64,000 bases of DNA from Leptospira langatensis (GTDB lineage: Bacteria > Spirochaetota > Leptospiria > Leptospirales > Leptospiraceae), in NCBI RefSeq assembly GCF_004770615.1, contig NZ_RQER01000004.1:186001-250000 (forward strand), in the 5' to 3' direction. The notes below the pieces were generated by a model, which saw only the letters and a list, made by a program, of their open reading frames with translations, made no database searches and had not been told where the DNA came from. Shown piece after piece: positions 51,832 through 60,195 of this stretch (the stretch's first letter is position 1; each line of letters opens with the position of its first letter). Made by a program: the position numbers and the translations under genes.

Positions 51832-52348
51832 AGGAAGAAGTCATATTCTTGGACGCTAACTTCTTCTCATAAAATTCCTTAGAAGCGGCATAGATCGTCT
51901 TTTCAAAGGTGGCATAGACTTTTCCTTCTTCATCCTCGTATTTTACGGGAAGATCGAATACTATTTCACCTTTTTCTAATATTCCTTGTCTTGTTCTTTC
52001 GATCAATTCTTCAGTGATCAGGAATTTGGCCTTTACCTTGCCCACGATGGGCCTTACGAATTTTACCTTGGCAGCCTTGTCCCAGACCACATATTCCGGA
52101 CCGAGGATCCACATCATGAGCAACATGAAATAAGGATCTACAGAGCTATAAATGCTTCCTCCATAAATCGTTCCAACACGGTTCAGTGTTCGAAGATTCT
52201 TTTTCAAGCCCACATGCAGCTCTTTATAGTCGGAAGAGATGAACTGGATCTTTCCTCCGGTACACCAAATACAAGGCCAGTAATTCAAGCGCAGCCTAAG
52301 CCACCAGGTGGAGAGTGATTCCTTTTTATCCGTCTTATATAGTTTCAT
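51818..52348 (-). CDS. DUF4442 (hotdog-fold, thioesterase-like) protein
   Basis: A 176-aa protein. LRLRLNYWPCIWCTGGKIQFISSDYKELHVGLKKNLRTLNRVGTIYGGSIYSSVDPYFMLLM is characteristic of DUF4442, a hotdog-fold family related to acyl-CoA thioesterases. The catalytic residues are not certain. ATG 52348 is used rather than a TTG at 52363. Confidence 0.82.
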   Translation of the reverse strand: MKLYKTDKKESLSTWWLRLRLNYWPCIWCTGGKIQFISSDYKELHVGLKKNLRTLNRVGTIYGGSIYSSVDPYFMLLMMWILGPEYVVWDKAAKVKFVRPIVGKVKAKFLITEELIERTRQGILEKGEIVFDLPVKYEDEEGKVYATFEKTIYAASKEFYEKKLASKNMTSSFKPS

Positions 52349-52399
52349 AACAAAACCGTGCAATGATCCGCTTCGAAGTCTTAAAAGCAGCCCAGCGTT

Positions 52400-52684
52400 T
52401 CATTCCGAACTGAGCAAGAATTTTTTCAGGATATTCCGATGATCGCTTCCGTACTTCTTACTCAGAATGTTTTGCAATTCGGTTTCGTTCCTTACGGATT
52501 GCTCCCCTTCCAAACCGAAAGAACGTGCGCGAAGGAATAAGCCGAAATGGCCAAGGAAATTGACGCAGAAAGTCCCGCGATGCCTAATCCAATGGGGGGG
52601 ACCGCAGAATACCAAGGGAAGCGTATGATAAATCCGTTTTTCGTATTTCTTAGGATCTCGTTTTAAGCTTGCCCTGGTTCCCAC
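52400..52684 (-). CDS. Small uncertain open reading frame
   Basis: A possible 94-aa protein starting at GTG 52684, with no recognised domain, no signal and no good ribosome site. The run CGPPHWIRHRGTFCVNFLGHFGLFLRAR is unusual, with His/Cys content, and the C-terminal part is helical and charged. It fills an otherwise empty 400-bp gap. It may be a real Leptospira-specific gene, a decayed one or chance. Confidence 0.3.
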   Translation of the reverse strand: MGTRASLKRDPKKYEKRIYHTLPLVFCGPPHWIRHRGTFCVNFLGHFGLFLRARSFGLEGEQSVRNETELQNILSKKYGSDHRNILKKFLLSSE

Positions 52685-52747
52685 TCCATTCGATCATCCT
52701 TCAGCGAGTTTTAGCACTAAGACCGAAAATATGAGGCAAGATCGAGA

Positions 52748-53473
52748 ATGTTATCCCCCTTCTTCGGAGAACTTTTAGGGACCTTTACGCTTATCCTTTT
52801 AGGCGACGGAGTAGTCGCAGGCGTATTATTAGAAAAATCTAAAGCAAAGGATTCCGGATGGATGGTGATCACTTCCGCCTGGGCCTTTGCAGTCATCATT
52901 GGGGTCTTCGTTGCCAAGGCATTCGGAAGTCCGGATGCTCACTTAAATCCTGCGATCACTTTAGGATTCGCAGTACAATCCGGAAACTATTCTAAAATCT
53001 TAACATACATTCCTGCGCAATTGTTAGGGGCCTTTCTGGGCGCATCCGCAGTTTATATGCATTATCTTCCGCATTGGAAGGAAACTAAGGACAAGGGAAA
53101 GATCCTTGCTGTCTTTTCTACGGATCCCGCGATAAAACATAGGAGTTCAAATTTCATCAGTGAATTTTTAGGGACCTTCGTTTTAGTGCTTGGGGTTTAC
53201 TCCATCTTCTCTCCTCAGATCACGGACCTAACAACTCCTATGGGGATCCTTTCCGTAGGGATCCTAGTCTGGGCCATAGGACTTTCTATGGGAGGAACAA
53301 CTGGCTATGCGATCAATCCTGCGAGAGATCTAGGTCCCAGACTCGCTCATTCTATTTTACCGATCCCTAATAAAGGTCCATCCGGTTGGGAATACGCCTG
53401 GCTTCCGGTCCTTGCTCCGCTTGCAGGAGGAGTCGTAGGCGGATTTTTATTAAAAGTATTTTTTGGATCGTAA
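52748..53473 (+). CDS. glpF: Aquaporin / glycerol uptake facilitator
   Basis: A 241-aa channel with six helices. The two NPA boxes are LNPAITLGFAV and INPARDLGPRLAH. Asp after the second NPA box (NPARD) is a mark of glycerol-conducting aquaglyceroporins. The following gene is a glycerophosphodiesterase, 7 bp to its frame, which supports a role in glycerol uptake and use. Confidence 0.93.
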   Translation: MLSPFFGELLGTFTLILLGDGVVAGVLLEKSKAKDSGWMVITSAWAFAVIIGVFVAKAFGSPDAHLNPAITLGFAVQSGNYSKILTYIPAQLLGAFLGASAVYMHYLPHWKETKDKGKILAVFSTDPAIKHRSSNFISEFLGTFVLVLGVYSIFSPQITDLTTPMGILSVGILVWAIGLSMGGTTGYAINPARDLGPRLAHSILPIPNKGPSGWEYAWLPVLAPLAGGVVGGFLLKVFFGS

Positions 53474-53509
53474 TACAGGATGATCTTAGATCGAATACAC
53501 TGGAAACAC

Positions 53510-54475
53510 ATGAAACTTTTCTTTCTCAAAACATTCAGCCTGATCCTCGCCGCTTTTCTTTTTTACTGTGGAGGAGATCAAATCCGCAATCAACCTATGG
53601 ACGGAACATTGGATTCCCAAGGGCACAGAGGAGCGAGAGGTCTAAAACCGGAAAATACTTGGCCCGCTTTCGAAGAGGCTCTGCAACACGGGATGACCAC
53701 TTTAGAGCTGGACACCGTTCTAACTAAAGATCAAAAAATCGTAATACATCACGACTCGAACACAAATCCTGCGATTTGCACTAAGAAAGACGGCACTGAG
53801 ATCTCTTCAGTCTCCCTGTATGATCTGACTCTGGCAGAGCTGAAACAATTGGATTGCGGCTCTAAGAAGAATATTAACTTCCCGGAACAGGCTTCCGTCC
53901 CAGGCACAGAACTCATCACTCTCGGCGAATTCTTCGATAAGATCAAAACCTGGGAAAGAACAGGAAAACGTCCTAAACTTCCCAAATTCAATATTGAGAC
54001 CAAGTTCCCAAATGATGAGAATTCGAACGTGTCTCCCGAGATCTTAGAAGCTCACGTAAGTCTTCTTTTAAAAACGATAGAGGCGGCAGGCATGGTAGAT
54101 AGAAGTACTGTGCAATCCTTCTATCTTCCCGCATTGAGCATAGCTAAGAAGAAGAATCCGAGGATCAAGACCTCCGCATTATTCTCTCTTACTTATCCGC
54201 AAGGGATGGCGATGAAATTAGGGTTCGGAGACTCCCGAAGACATGCAGTTTTGGAAAAAACCAAAGAGTTGAAAGCGGATATTATCTCGCCTTATTTTCT
54301 GTATGTTTCCCATGATTTCGTGACACAAGCGCATTCATTAGGAATTCGTGTTATACCTTGGACGGTAAACGATCCGGAAGAAATGAGAAGACTGATACGT
54401 GTCGGAGTAGACGGGATTATTAGCGACTATCCGGATCGACTGAATTCGGTTTTAAAAGAGACTGTGACTCCCTGA
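53510..54475 (+). CDS. Glycerophosphodiester phosphodiesterase lipoprotein
   Basis: A 321-aa secreted enzyme that releases glycerol-3-phosphate from glycerophosphodiesters. The signal peptide ends AAFLFYCGG (lipidated Cys). The GDPD domain begins [23 protein letters not shown] (catalytic His-Arg-Gly-Ala and Glu) and has [20 protein letters not shown]-terminal [11 protein letters not shown] completes the barrel. ATG 53510 is preferred to 53480 because the signal peptide starts there. With glpF it forms a plausible glycerol-salvage pair. Confidence 0.92.
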   Translation: MKLFFLKTFSLILAAFLFYCGGDQIRNQPMDGTLDSQGHRGARGLKPENTWPAFEEALQHGMTTLELDTVLTKDQKIVIHHDSNTNPAICTKKDGTEISSVSLYDLTLAELKQLDCGSKKNINFPEQASVPGTELITLGEFFDKIKTWERTGKRPKLPKFNIETKFPNDENSNVSPEILEAHVSLLLKTIEAAGMVDRSTVQSFYLPALSIAKKKNPRIKTSALFSLTYPQGMAMKLGFGDSRRHAVLEKTKELKADIISPYFLYVSHDFVTQAHSLGIRVIPWTVNDPEEMRRLIRVGVDGIISDYPDRLNSVLKETVTP

Positions 54476-54563
54476 TTTCGGTCCAATTCCGGATTAAAAG
54501 TTTGAATTCTTTGTGTTTTTACGGAGGAATTTCTCCATTCATCTCCGCAAAGAGGATGCTCGG

Positions 54564-56675
54564 TTGTCGGATAATCCTAAAAAATATTCGACAACTCGAT
54601 CGGATTTTCTATGCTACCAGGCTGTGAGACGACCTCTTACAGCTTTTGCGATTCTACTAACGTGCATTTGCACTAGTCCTATATTCGCTTCTCCCATCCA
54701 GAACGGAGTGATTTCCGTTTCCGAAAGATCACTGAAGGAAAATCCGGAAGCGATTTCTCTGGAAGGAGATTGGCAATTCGCATACGGAGAATTTGTAGAT
54801 CCCAAAGAGACGGCTAAATTCAAGAGCTGGGAGATCCTGCCCATCCCTCATTCGTGGCAGGGAAGACAAAGTGGTGATAAGGTCCTTCCAAGAGAAGGTG
54901 CAGCAACATTACGTTTAGTCCTAAAATTCCCTGCAGAAGATATTGGAAAGGAGATCGGCCTATTTCTTCCTGACTTCGCATCCGCATATAAATTATATTA
55001 CAATGGCAAGTTGCTCTATTCATCAGGAAGCCCAAGTTTTCGAGCAGAGACGGAGATCGCAAAGATCAAGCCTGTGTATCTGCCCTTGCGAATAGAGAAA
55101 GAAGAGACTGAATTACTTCTTCATGGCTCGAATTGGATCAATAATTTCGGTGGATTTTGGCAGGTCCCCAAGATCGGGACCGTAGCCGAGATCAATCAGG
55201 AAAAGCTCATCAGCCAAGTCAGAGAGTCCTTTCTCTTTGGCGGACTCCTTATGATAGGGCTTTATCATATCGGTTTATTCTTATTTAGAAGAAGGGAGAA
55301 GTCTGCCTTATACTTTGCATTGTTTGCGTTCCTTCTCGCATTGAGAAACGTGTTAGTAGGAAGTCGCTTAGTCTTGGACCTATTCCCGAACTTTCCTTGG
55401 GAATCGCTCTTTCGTTTAGAATTCTTTTCCTTTTATACTTCCGTTCCTATATTCTTACTATTCCATCGTTCTTTATTCCCCAAAGACACTCATGCGGTAG
55501 TCGTTTACGGGGCTTGGGTGCTCGCGATCGGATACGATATTACCCTTTTATTAAACGTTTCCTTCTTTACCACACTGCTTGCCCCGTTCCAGATCGTTGC
55601 CGGGATCCTAGTCATCTATGTCTTGGTCACTGCCTGCATCGGGGTATGGAGAAAAAGAGAGGATTCTTTCTTATTCTTAGCAGGTTTCTTTACTCTCGGC
55701 TCAACTGTCGTAACGGATCTTCTATTGGATCGCTTGAATATCAGAGGAGTGAATACTTCTCCGTACGGTCTGTTGATCTTCACTATGTTCCAATCGCTCA
55801 TCCTTTCTCGCAGGATCGCAAGAGCCTTCCGTAAATCGGAAGTGCTGAGCGAGAACCTAAAGATCACAAACAGCGCACTGAATATCCTAAAAGATAATTT
55901 GGAAGTCATGGTACGAGAAAAGACTTCCGAGCTAAATCATTCCTTGGAAAGGATCCGAAAGGATCTATTGGTCGCACAACGGATCCAGATGAAACTCTTT
56001 CCGGAGAATTCGGAGTCCTATAAAGAATTAAAGTACGCAGTAAAATATCTTCCAAGAGATGAGGTAGGTGGAGACTTCTACGACATATTCGAAATCTCTC
56101 CCGGAGTATATCGGATCTTCCTCGCGGATGCCACAGGACACGGAGTGCAAGCAGCGCTTGTAACCATGGCGATCAAGGCCGAATACGAAGGAATTAAATT
56201 CGGAGCCAAGGACCCGGGCTTCTGTTTGGATCTTCTGGACGATAAGTTCCAGAGAAAGTTCTCTTCTTTAGGTACGATCTTTTCTTCCATCATCGTAGAT
56301 ATTTATGCTAGAGAGAATCGATTGGTCTATGCATCCGCAGGACATCCGGATCAGGTCTTATTCACTTCCTCCGAAGCCCTTACCTTAAGAAGGACAGGTG
56401 CGATCGTCGGCTTAAGGAACAATAAGACTTACGAAAATGTGGAGAAAGTCTTCTATAGTGGAGACAGGATCTTTCTTTTCTCGGATGGAGTATTCGAACA
56501 ATTCAATTCCCAAAGAGAAGCCTGGGGAGAGGCCAGATTGAGATCTAGGCTCTCCGAATTATCGAAAGAGCCGATAGAACATATCCCAGATCTCGTAATC
56601 AATGATATCAAAACCTGGCTGGGAAATTCTCAGCCCCAAGATGATATTAGCCTGATCGCAGTAGAAAGGGTCTAG
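54564..56675 (+). CDS. DISM-type receptor with PP2C (SpoIIE) phosphatase domain
   Basis: A 703-aa membrane receptor. After a signal-like helix (AFAILLTCICTSPIFA) comes a periplasmic DISMED2-like domain (ISLEGDWQFAYGEFVD, PIPHSWQG), seven helices (about residues 240-430), a coiled coil and a SpoIIE phosphatase: LVAQRIQMKLFPEN, LPRDEVGGDFYDIFE (metal Asp), FLADATGHGVQAALVTM, and FSDGVFEQFN. TTG 54564 follows AGAGGA by 7 nt, better than the GTG at 54513. Likely output: dephosphorylation of an anti-sigma antagonist. Confidence 0.9.
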   Translation: MSDNPKKYSTTRSDFLCYQAVRRPLTAFAILLTCICTSPIFASPIQNGVISVSERSLKENPEAISLEGDWQFAYGEFVDPKETAKFKSWEILPIPHSWQGRQSGDKVLPREGAATLRLVLKFPAEDIGKEIGLFLPDFASAYKLYYNGKLLYSSGSPSFRAETEIAKIKPVYLPLRIEKEETELLLHGSNWINNFGGFWQVPKIGTVAEINQEKLISQVRESFLFGGLLMIGLYHIGLFLFRRREKSALYFALFAFLLALRNVLVGSRLVLDLFPNFPWESLFRLEFFSFYTSVPIFLLFHRSLFPKDTHAVVVYGAWVLAIGYDITLLLNVSFFTTLLAPFQIVAGILVIYVLVTACIGVWRKREDSFLFLAGFFTLGSTVVTDLLLDRLNIRGVNTSPYGLLIFTMFQSLILSRRIARAFRKSEVLSENLKITNSALNILKDNLEVMVREKTSELNHSLERIRKDLLVAQRIQMKLFPENSESYKELKYAVKYLPRDEVGGDFYDIFEISPGVYRIFLADATGHGVQAALVTMAIKAEYEGIKFGAKDPGFCLDLLDDKFQRKFSSLGTIFSSIIVDIYARENRLVYASAGHPDQVLFTSSEALTLRRTGAIVGLRNNKTYENVEKVFYSGDRIFLFSDGVFEQFNSQREAWGEARLRSRLSELSKEPIEHIPDLVINDIKTWLGNSQPQDDISLIAVERV

Positions 56676-56681
56676 ACCCCA

Positions 56682-57329
56682 TCACTCTTCGTCTTCTTCG
56701 AGTCCTAGATAGAATAAAGCCCATAAGGTATCGAAGAGGATTTGCATTAATAGTGCGAATCTTTCCTCTCTATCCTCGACGGATTGGTAATCTTCGATCA
56801 GGAATGAGACAAAGGGTTCCAATATCTTTCTTTCTTCCAAGTCGGGGATCGCGTTCAGGGTCTTGAGGCTGAATTTTTCCTCCGCAGGAACATTATGAAA
56901 GTTTAATCTAGTATTGATCACTGTAACCGCTATTTCCAAGAGCTCGTTGTCGGACATAGTTTTGACGCCCGCATCGTTCAATCCGGAAAGCAGGCCTGAG
57001 ATTGCCTCGTCAGTGATCTCTTCGCTTCTATCCTCGTCCTCGTCGCTATAGGCTTCGGAAATGGCGATCAGCACCGCAGTAGCATGATCCAGAAAAGCGG
57101 AAAGCGCCTGGTCCAATCGCTCCTCATCTTCTTCCGTTAATTCCCTTTTAAATCCTGAATCCAAGTCGTCGTAAAAAGGCTCCGGATCGTCCGACTCGCA
57201 AGCGACAGAGGCAAAAGTGCGGACCGCCAACCAGAATGGGGATTTTTCGTGCCCTATGCGAAGGATCTCACTCGCATACCCAGAGACTGCGGCCCTCCAT
57301 TCCGAGGGAGAATAGCTAGGAATTTCCAT
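56682..57329 (-). CDS. Acidic protein of unknown function
   Basis: About 215 aa from ATG 57329; ATG 57428 gives 248 aa but the extra part looks unlike a protein start, and neither has a good ribosome site. Very acidic and helical (EEDEERLDQALSAFLDH, ISEAYSDEDEDRSEEITDEA). No signal, membrane helix or recognised domain. Convergent with the DISM-phosphatase gene, 6 bp apart. Confidence 0.65.
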   Translation of the reverse strand: MEIPSYSPSEWRAAVSGYASEILRIGHEKSPFWLAVRTFASVACESDDPEPFYDDLDSGFKRELTEEDEERLDQALSAFLDHATAVLIAISEAYSDEDEDRSEEITDEAISGLLSGLNDAGVKTMSDNELLEIAVTVINTRLNFHNVPAEEKFSLKTLNAIPDLEERKILEPFVSFLIEDYQSVEDREERFALLMQILFDTLWALFYLGLEEDEE

Positions 57330-57490
57330 ACTCCGAAGATAGGGATTTTTCTCAGACACGTCGACTCTATAAATATTCTCCGGCCGATTTTTGCGGAATA
57401 AAAATAGAATTCCGCTCCTTCTTCTCATCTATCTTGCGTAAGATAAGATTCTAGTTGCTTCGTCTAAGGATTTTCCGAATATCTTACCGC

Positions 57491-58492
57491 ATGAATATAA
57501 GAACGGACTATGATTTTCCAAGATTCGATCCTCAATCCAAACTAGGGCATTATGAAAGTTGGTTCGTACGAGGAAATCATCCGACTCGGGCCCAAGCGCT
57601 CTGGATCCGATACACGATCTTCTCCCCGAAAGGCTCACCTGCAGATGCGATCGGCGAGATCTGGGCCATCTATTTCGATGGAGAAGAAGGAAAACATTAC
57701 GTTTCCAAGTCTGAATTTCCCATCCAAGACTGCAGATTCCAATCCGAACCGTTCCATATCCAGATCGGGAATTCTATCCATACCTCTTCCAGGATTTACG
57801 GAACTGCAGGGACTAAGCCTGGATCGGTTCCCATGGAATGGGATCTGGGATTTTCCGGAGGAAGCAGTCCTCTTTTCCTTTTTCCCGAGAATTTATACGA
57901 TAGTAAATTCCCTAAGGCAAAGGTTTTGGTAGGGCATCCCTCGATCACGCTTAACGGATTTATAAAATTCGGAAATCATAATGTAGAAGTATCCGATTGG
58001 AAAGGGAGCCAAAACCATAACTGGGGATCGAAGCATACCGATCAGTATGCCTGGGGCCAAGTAGTCGGTTTCGACGGGGACAAGGATTCTTTTTTAGAAT
58101 TGGCTAGCGCAAAACTAAAACTAGGGCCGTTCTGGACCCCAGAGATCACTCCAATCGTATTTCGGTTCCAAGGGAAAGAATTCGCATTGAACGGTCTCTT
58201 CTCCTCATTTAAAAGAGCCGAGTACAAATACTTCGATTGGAGATTCCAGGCGTCTTCCCCCGAGATACGAATAGAAGGTAGGATACACGCAGACAAAAAG
58301 GATTTTGCCTGTCTGCGTTACGCAAATCCTCCAGGCGGTTGGAAATACTGTTTGAATACTAAGATCGCAAGAGCCGAACTTCTCATCCAAAGAAAGGGAG
58401 AAACTTCCCCTCTTCGTCTATTGGCCCCTAGAACCGCGGCATTCGAGATCTTAACCGAAGACTCTTCCCATGGCTTGAAAACGGAAGTTTGA
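57491..58492 (+). CDS. CrtC/AttH/tocopherol-cyclase-like protein
   Basis: A 333-aa protein without signal peptide. SDWKGSQNHNWGSKHTDQYAWGQVVGFDG resembles the conserved (Q)NHNWG segment of the AttH/CrtC hydratase and tocopherol cyclase group, and the all-beta pattern with many aromatic residues fits their double lipocalin fold. Activity unknown; such enzymes act on hydrophobic isoprenoid or lipid substrates. ATG 57491 is chosen; an upstream TTG frame to 57455 adds only a basic tail. Confidence 0.6.
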   Translation: MNIRTDYDFPRFDPQSKLGHYESWFVRGNHPTRAQALWIRYTIFSPKGSPADAIGEIWAIYFDGEEGKHYVSKSEFPIQDCRFQSEPFHIQIGNSIHTSSRIYGTAGTKPGSVPMEWDLGFSGGSSPLFLFPENLYDSKFPKAKVLVGHPSITLNGFIKFGNHNVEVSDWKGSQNHNWGSKHTDQYAWGQVVGFDGDKDSFLELASAKLKLGPFWTPEITPIVFRFQGKEFALNGLFSSFKRAEYKYFDWRFQASSPEIRIEGRIHADKKDFACLRYANPPGGWKYCLNTKIARAELLIQRKGETSPLRLLAPRTAAFEILTEDSSHGLKTEV

Positions 58493-58692
58493 CAAATAAA
58501 GTCCTGATTCCGACCTTTTTCGAATTGACCGAGTTCCTTCTCTAAAAAATTTTGAGAGTCAGCCTCATTTTCGTTTAGGAAGTTCCAAGCCTAGAATGGC
58601 ATGAAATTGCTGAAACGGAAAGGAGCTAGGGGTTTCCCTAGTTTTGGGCTGAGATGAACGATTCTATACTTAGAAACATTCTTGACTATATT

Positions 58693-58707
58693 TGAGAATA
58701 ATTCTCA
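58693..58707. promoter_or_regulatory. Fur-box-like palindrome
   Basis: TGAGAATAATTCTCA is a palindrome with 7-bp arms around one base, and resembles ferric-uptake-regulator sites (GATAAT-type). TTGACT at 58682-58687 just upstream could be a -35. It is 125 nt before the first imelysin gene, whose family is iron-related. Confidence 0.6.
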
Positions 58708-58721
58708 CTTGCAGAATCAAG

Positions 58722-58744
58722 CCGGTGCCTGTCCCAGGTGCCGG
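58722..58744 (+). other. Leader hairpin 1
   Basis: CCGGTGCCT and AGGTGCCGG pair over 9 bp (two G-U pairs) with a 5-nt loop. It lies in the predicted leader between the Fur-like site and the terminator-like hairpin. Confidence 0.5.
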
Positions 58745-58773
58745 AGGGAGTCATCCCCACAGTTCATCTCTGG

Positions 58774-58810
58774 CCCCGGCCCGACGGATTCGTTGGGACC
58801 GGGGATTTTT
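58774..58810 (+). terminator. Terminator-like hairpin in the leader
   Basis: CCCCGG (58774-58779) pairs with CCGGGG (58799-58804); CCC/GGG extends the stem past a bulged A. ATTTTT follows at once. It precedes the AGGAG of the imelysin gene, so it could attenuate transcription of the cassette. Confidence 0.5.
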
Positions 58811-58831
58811 CAGCGAATTAAGGAGTTTTAC

Positions 58832-60163
58832 ATGCGGAACTTGCATCGAAAAGTTTTCAGCCTTCTTTTTAGCCTTTTATTCGGGCTCTCTTTCTTCCAA
58901 TGCTCCGGGTCCGGTGGATCCGATATGTCCGGCCTAGCATTGATCGGCCTCGTGGATAGCCCTCCTTCTGCGACAATACCTGAGGCGCTAACACGTTATG
59001 CTGACTTAGCGTATGAATCGTATAACCAAGCGGTTACAGATGCGACCAGTTTGCAAACTGCGATCGCTACCTTTAACGCCACACCGAACGATACGAATCT
59101 TACTGCAGTAAAGAATGCTTGGGTAGTAGCTCGTTCCAGCTATTTGGTGACCGAGGCGTTCCGCTTTAGCCAAGGACCGATCGATCTGGATCCGGGTTAT
59201 TGCGGAGGGTCTGCTCCTTATTCCGGAACGGACGAGTGCGAGGGTGCGCTTAACTCCTGGCCCTTGGACGAAGACGTGATCGATAACTATATAGGCGCTA
59301 CCGCGATCGGCTCCATTACATTCACAAATATTTATTCCAAGAATGGCGACTCTACACTCGCTGCAGGCTCGGAAGGAGATCCGGATAAGGTAGTCATGAC
59401 CGGCTATCATTCCATCGAATACCTGTTATGGGGAAAAGACAATAGCGGTACCGGACCTGGAGGAGCAGTCAACGCTGTTCCTGGCCAAAGGACTGCTTCC
59501 TATTTCCAAGATGCTACCAATGGTGCGAAGAGGTTAAAATTTCTCTCTGAAGTTACTGTGGGCTTGATCGGTCACTTGACCCAAGTACGAGACCAATGGG
59601 TAAGCACCGATCCTTCTAACTTCCGAGCTACTCAATTCCTTTTGACTGGGAACGAGAACACTTCCCTCTCCGATGTTTTCAAAGGAATGGGAGAATTTGT
59701 GGCTTCCGAATGGGGAGGAGATCGTTTAGCAGGGATCGCTAGCCAATCGCAAGAAGACGAGCACTCTTGCTTCAGCGATACTACTAAGGCGGACTTCTAT
59801 TACGATGCACAAGGATTTGTGAATATTTGGAGCGGAAATTTCAATATTAAGAAAGGCGTAACGATCAGCACAGGCCCTGGACTTTCCGCTCTGCTTAGCT
59901 CCAAGAATAGAGTGAATGTTCTCTCCGATGCGGATAGAGCGAGGGATACGTTCTGCATCAATTTGGACGATGAGACCACAGATCCAAATTATACGACCCA
60001 TTGTCCAAGCGGCTCCATTACGCATCGCTACGATCAGATCATTATCAATCCTGCTGATACGCAGCATACTGCCTTGGAGAATCTGCAAACTCTGATCTCA
60101 GATCGTTTGGCAAGGGACTTCGCAGCAGCAGCCACCAAATTGGGAGTCGATCTGACGCCGTAA
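58832..60163 (+). CDS. Imelysin-family lipoprotein 1
   Basis: A 443-aa surface or periplasmic lipoprotein. The signal peptide ends FGLSFFQCSG (Cys lipidated), then GSGGSDMSGLALIGL. The imelysin (peptidase M75-like) domain carries the conserved GxHxxE as GYHSIEYLLWG (His193, Glu196). The family includes the Leptospira uveitis antigen LruB and iron-regulated proteins of other bacteria; a proteolytic role is doubtful and metal binding more likely. AAGGAG precedes ATG 58832; an upstream in-frame ATG at 58682 is rejected because it lies before the leader hairpins. Confidence 0.88.
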   Translation: MRNLHRKVFSLLFSLLFGLSFFQCSGSGGSDMSGLALIGLVDSPPSATIPEALTRYADLAYESYNQAVTDATSLQTAIATFNATPNDTNLTAVKNAWVVARSSYLVTEAFRFSQGPIDLDPGYCGGSAPYSGTDECEGALNSWPLDEDVIDNYIGATAIGSITFTNIYSKNGDSTLAAGSEGDPDKVVMTGYHSIEYLLWGKDNSGTGPGGAVNAVPGQRTASYFQDATNGAKRLKFLSEVTVGLIGHLTQVRDQWVSTDPSNFRATQFLLTGNENTSLSDVFKGMGEFVASEWGGDRLAGIASQSQEDEHSCFSDTTKADFYYDAQGFVNIWSGNFNIKKGVTISTGPGLSALLSSKNRVNVLSDADRARDTFCINLDDETTDPNYTTHCPSGSITHRYDQIIINPADTQHTALENLQTLISDRLARDFAAAATKLGVDLTP

Positions 60164-60195
60164 TAAATCCTAAAAAATAGAATGAAGAAATAAAA

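Larger units (their letters stand above)
58493..58831. other. Intergenic region upstream of the imelysin cassette
   Basis: No gene is seen. The left 190 bp are plain, A+T-mixed. The right half holds a Fur-box-like palindrome and two stable hairpins, listed separately, then AAGGAG before the imelysin ATG. Confidence 0.6.

Noticed and set aside
57429..57638. Antisense frame overlapping the start of the CrtC/AttH-like gene
   Set aside because: Shadow frame without features.
58710..58831. Cobalamin or other known riboswitch in the imelysin leader
   Set aside because: The hairpins do not show a B12 box or other aptamer signature that I can recognise; listed as an unknown leader instead.
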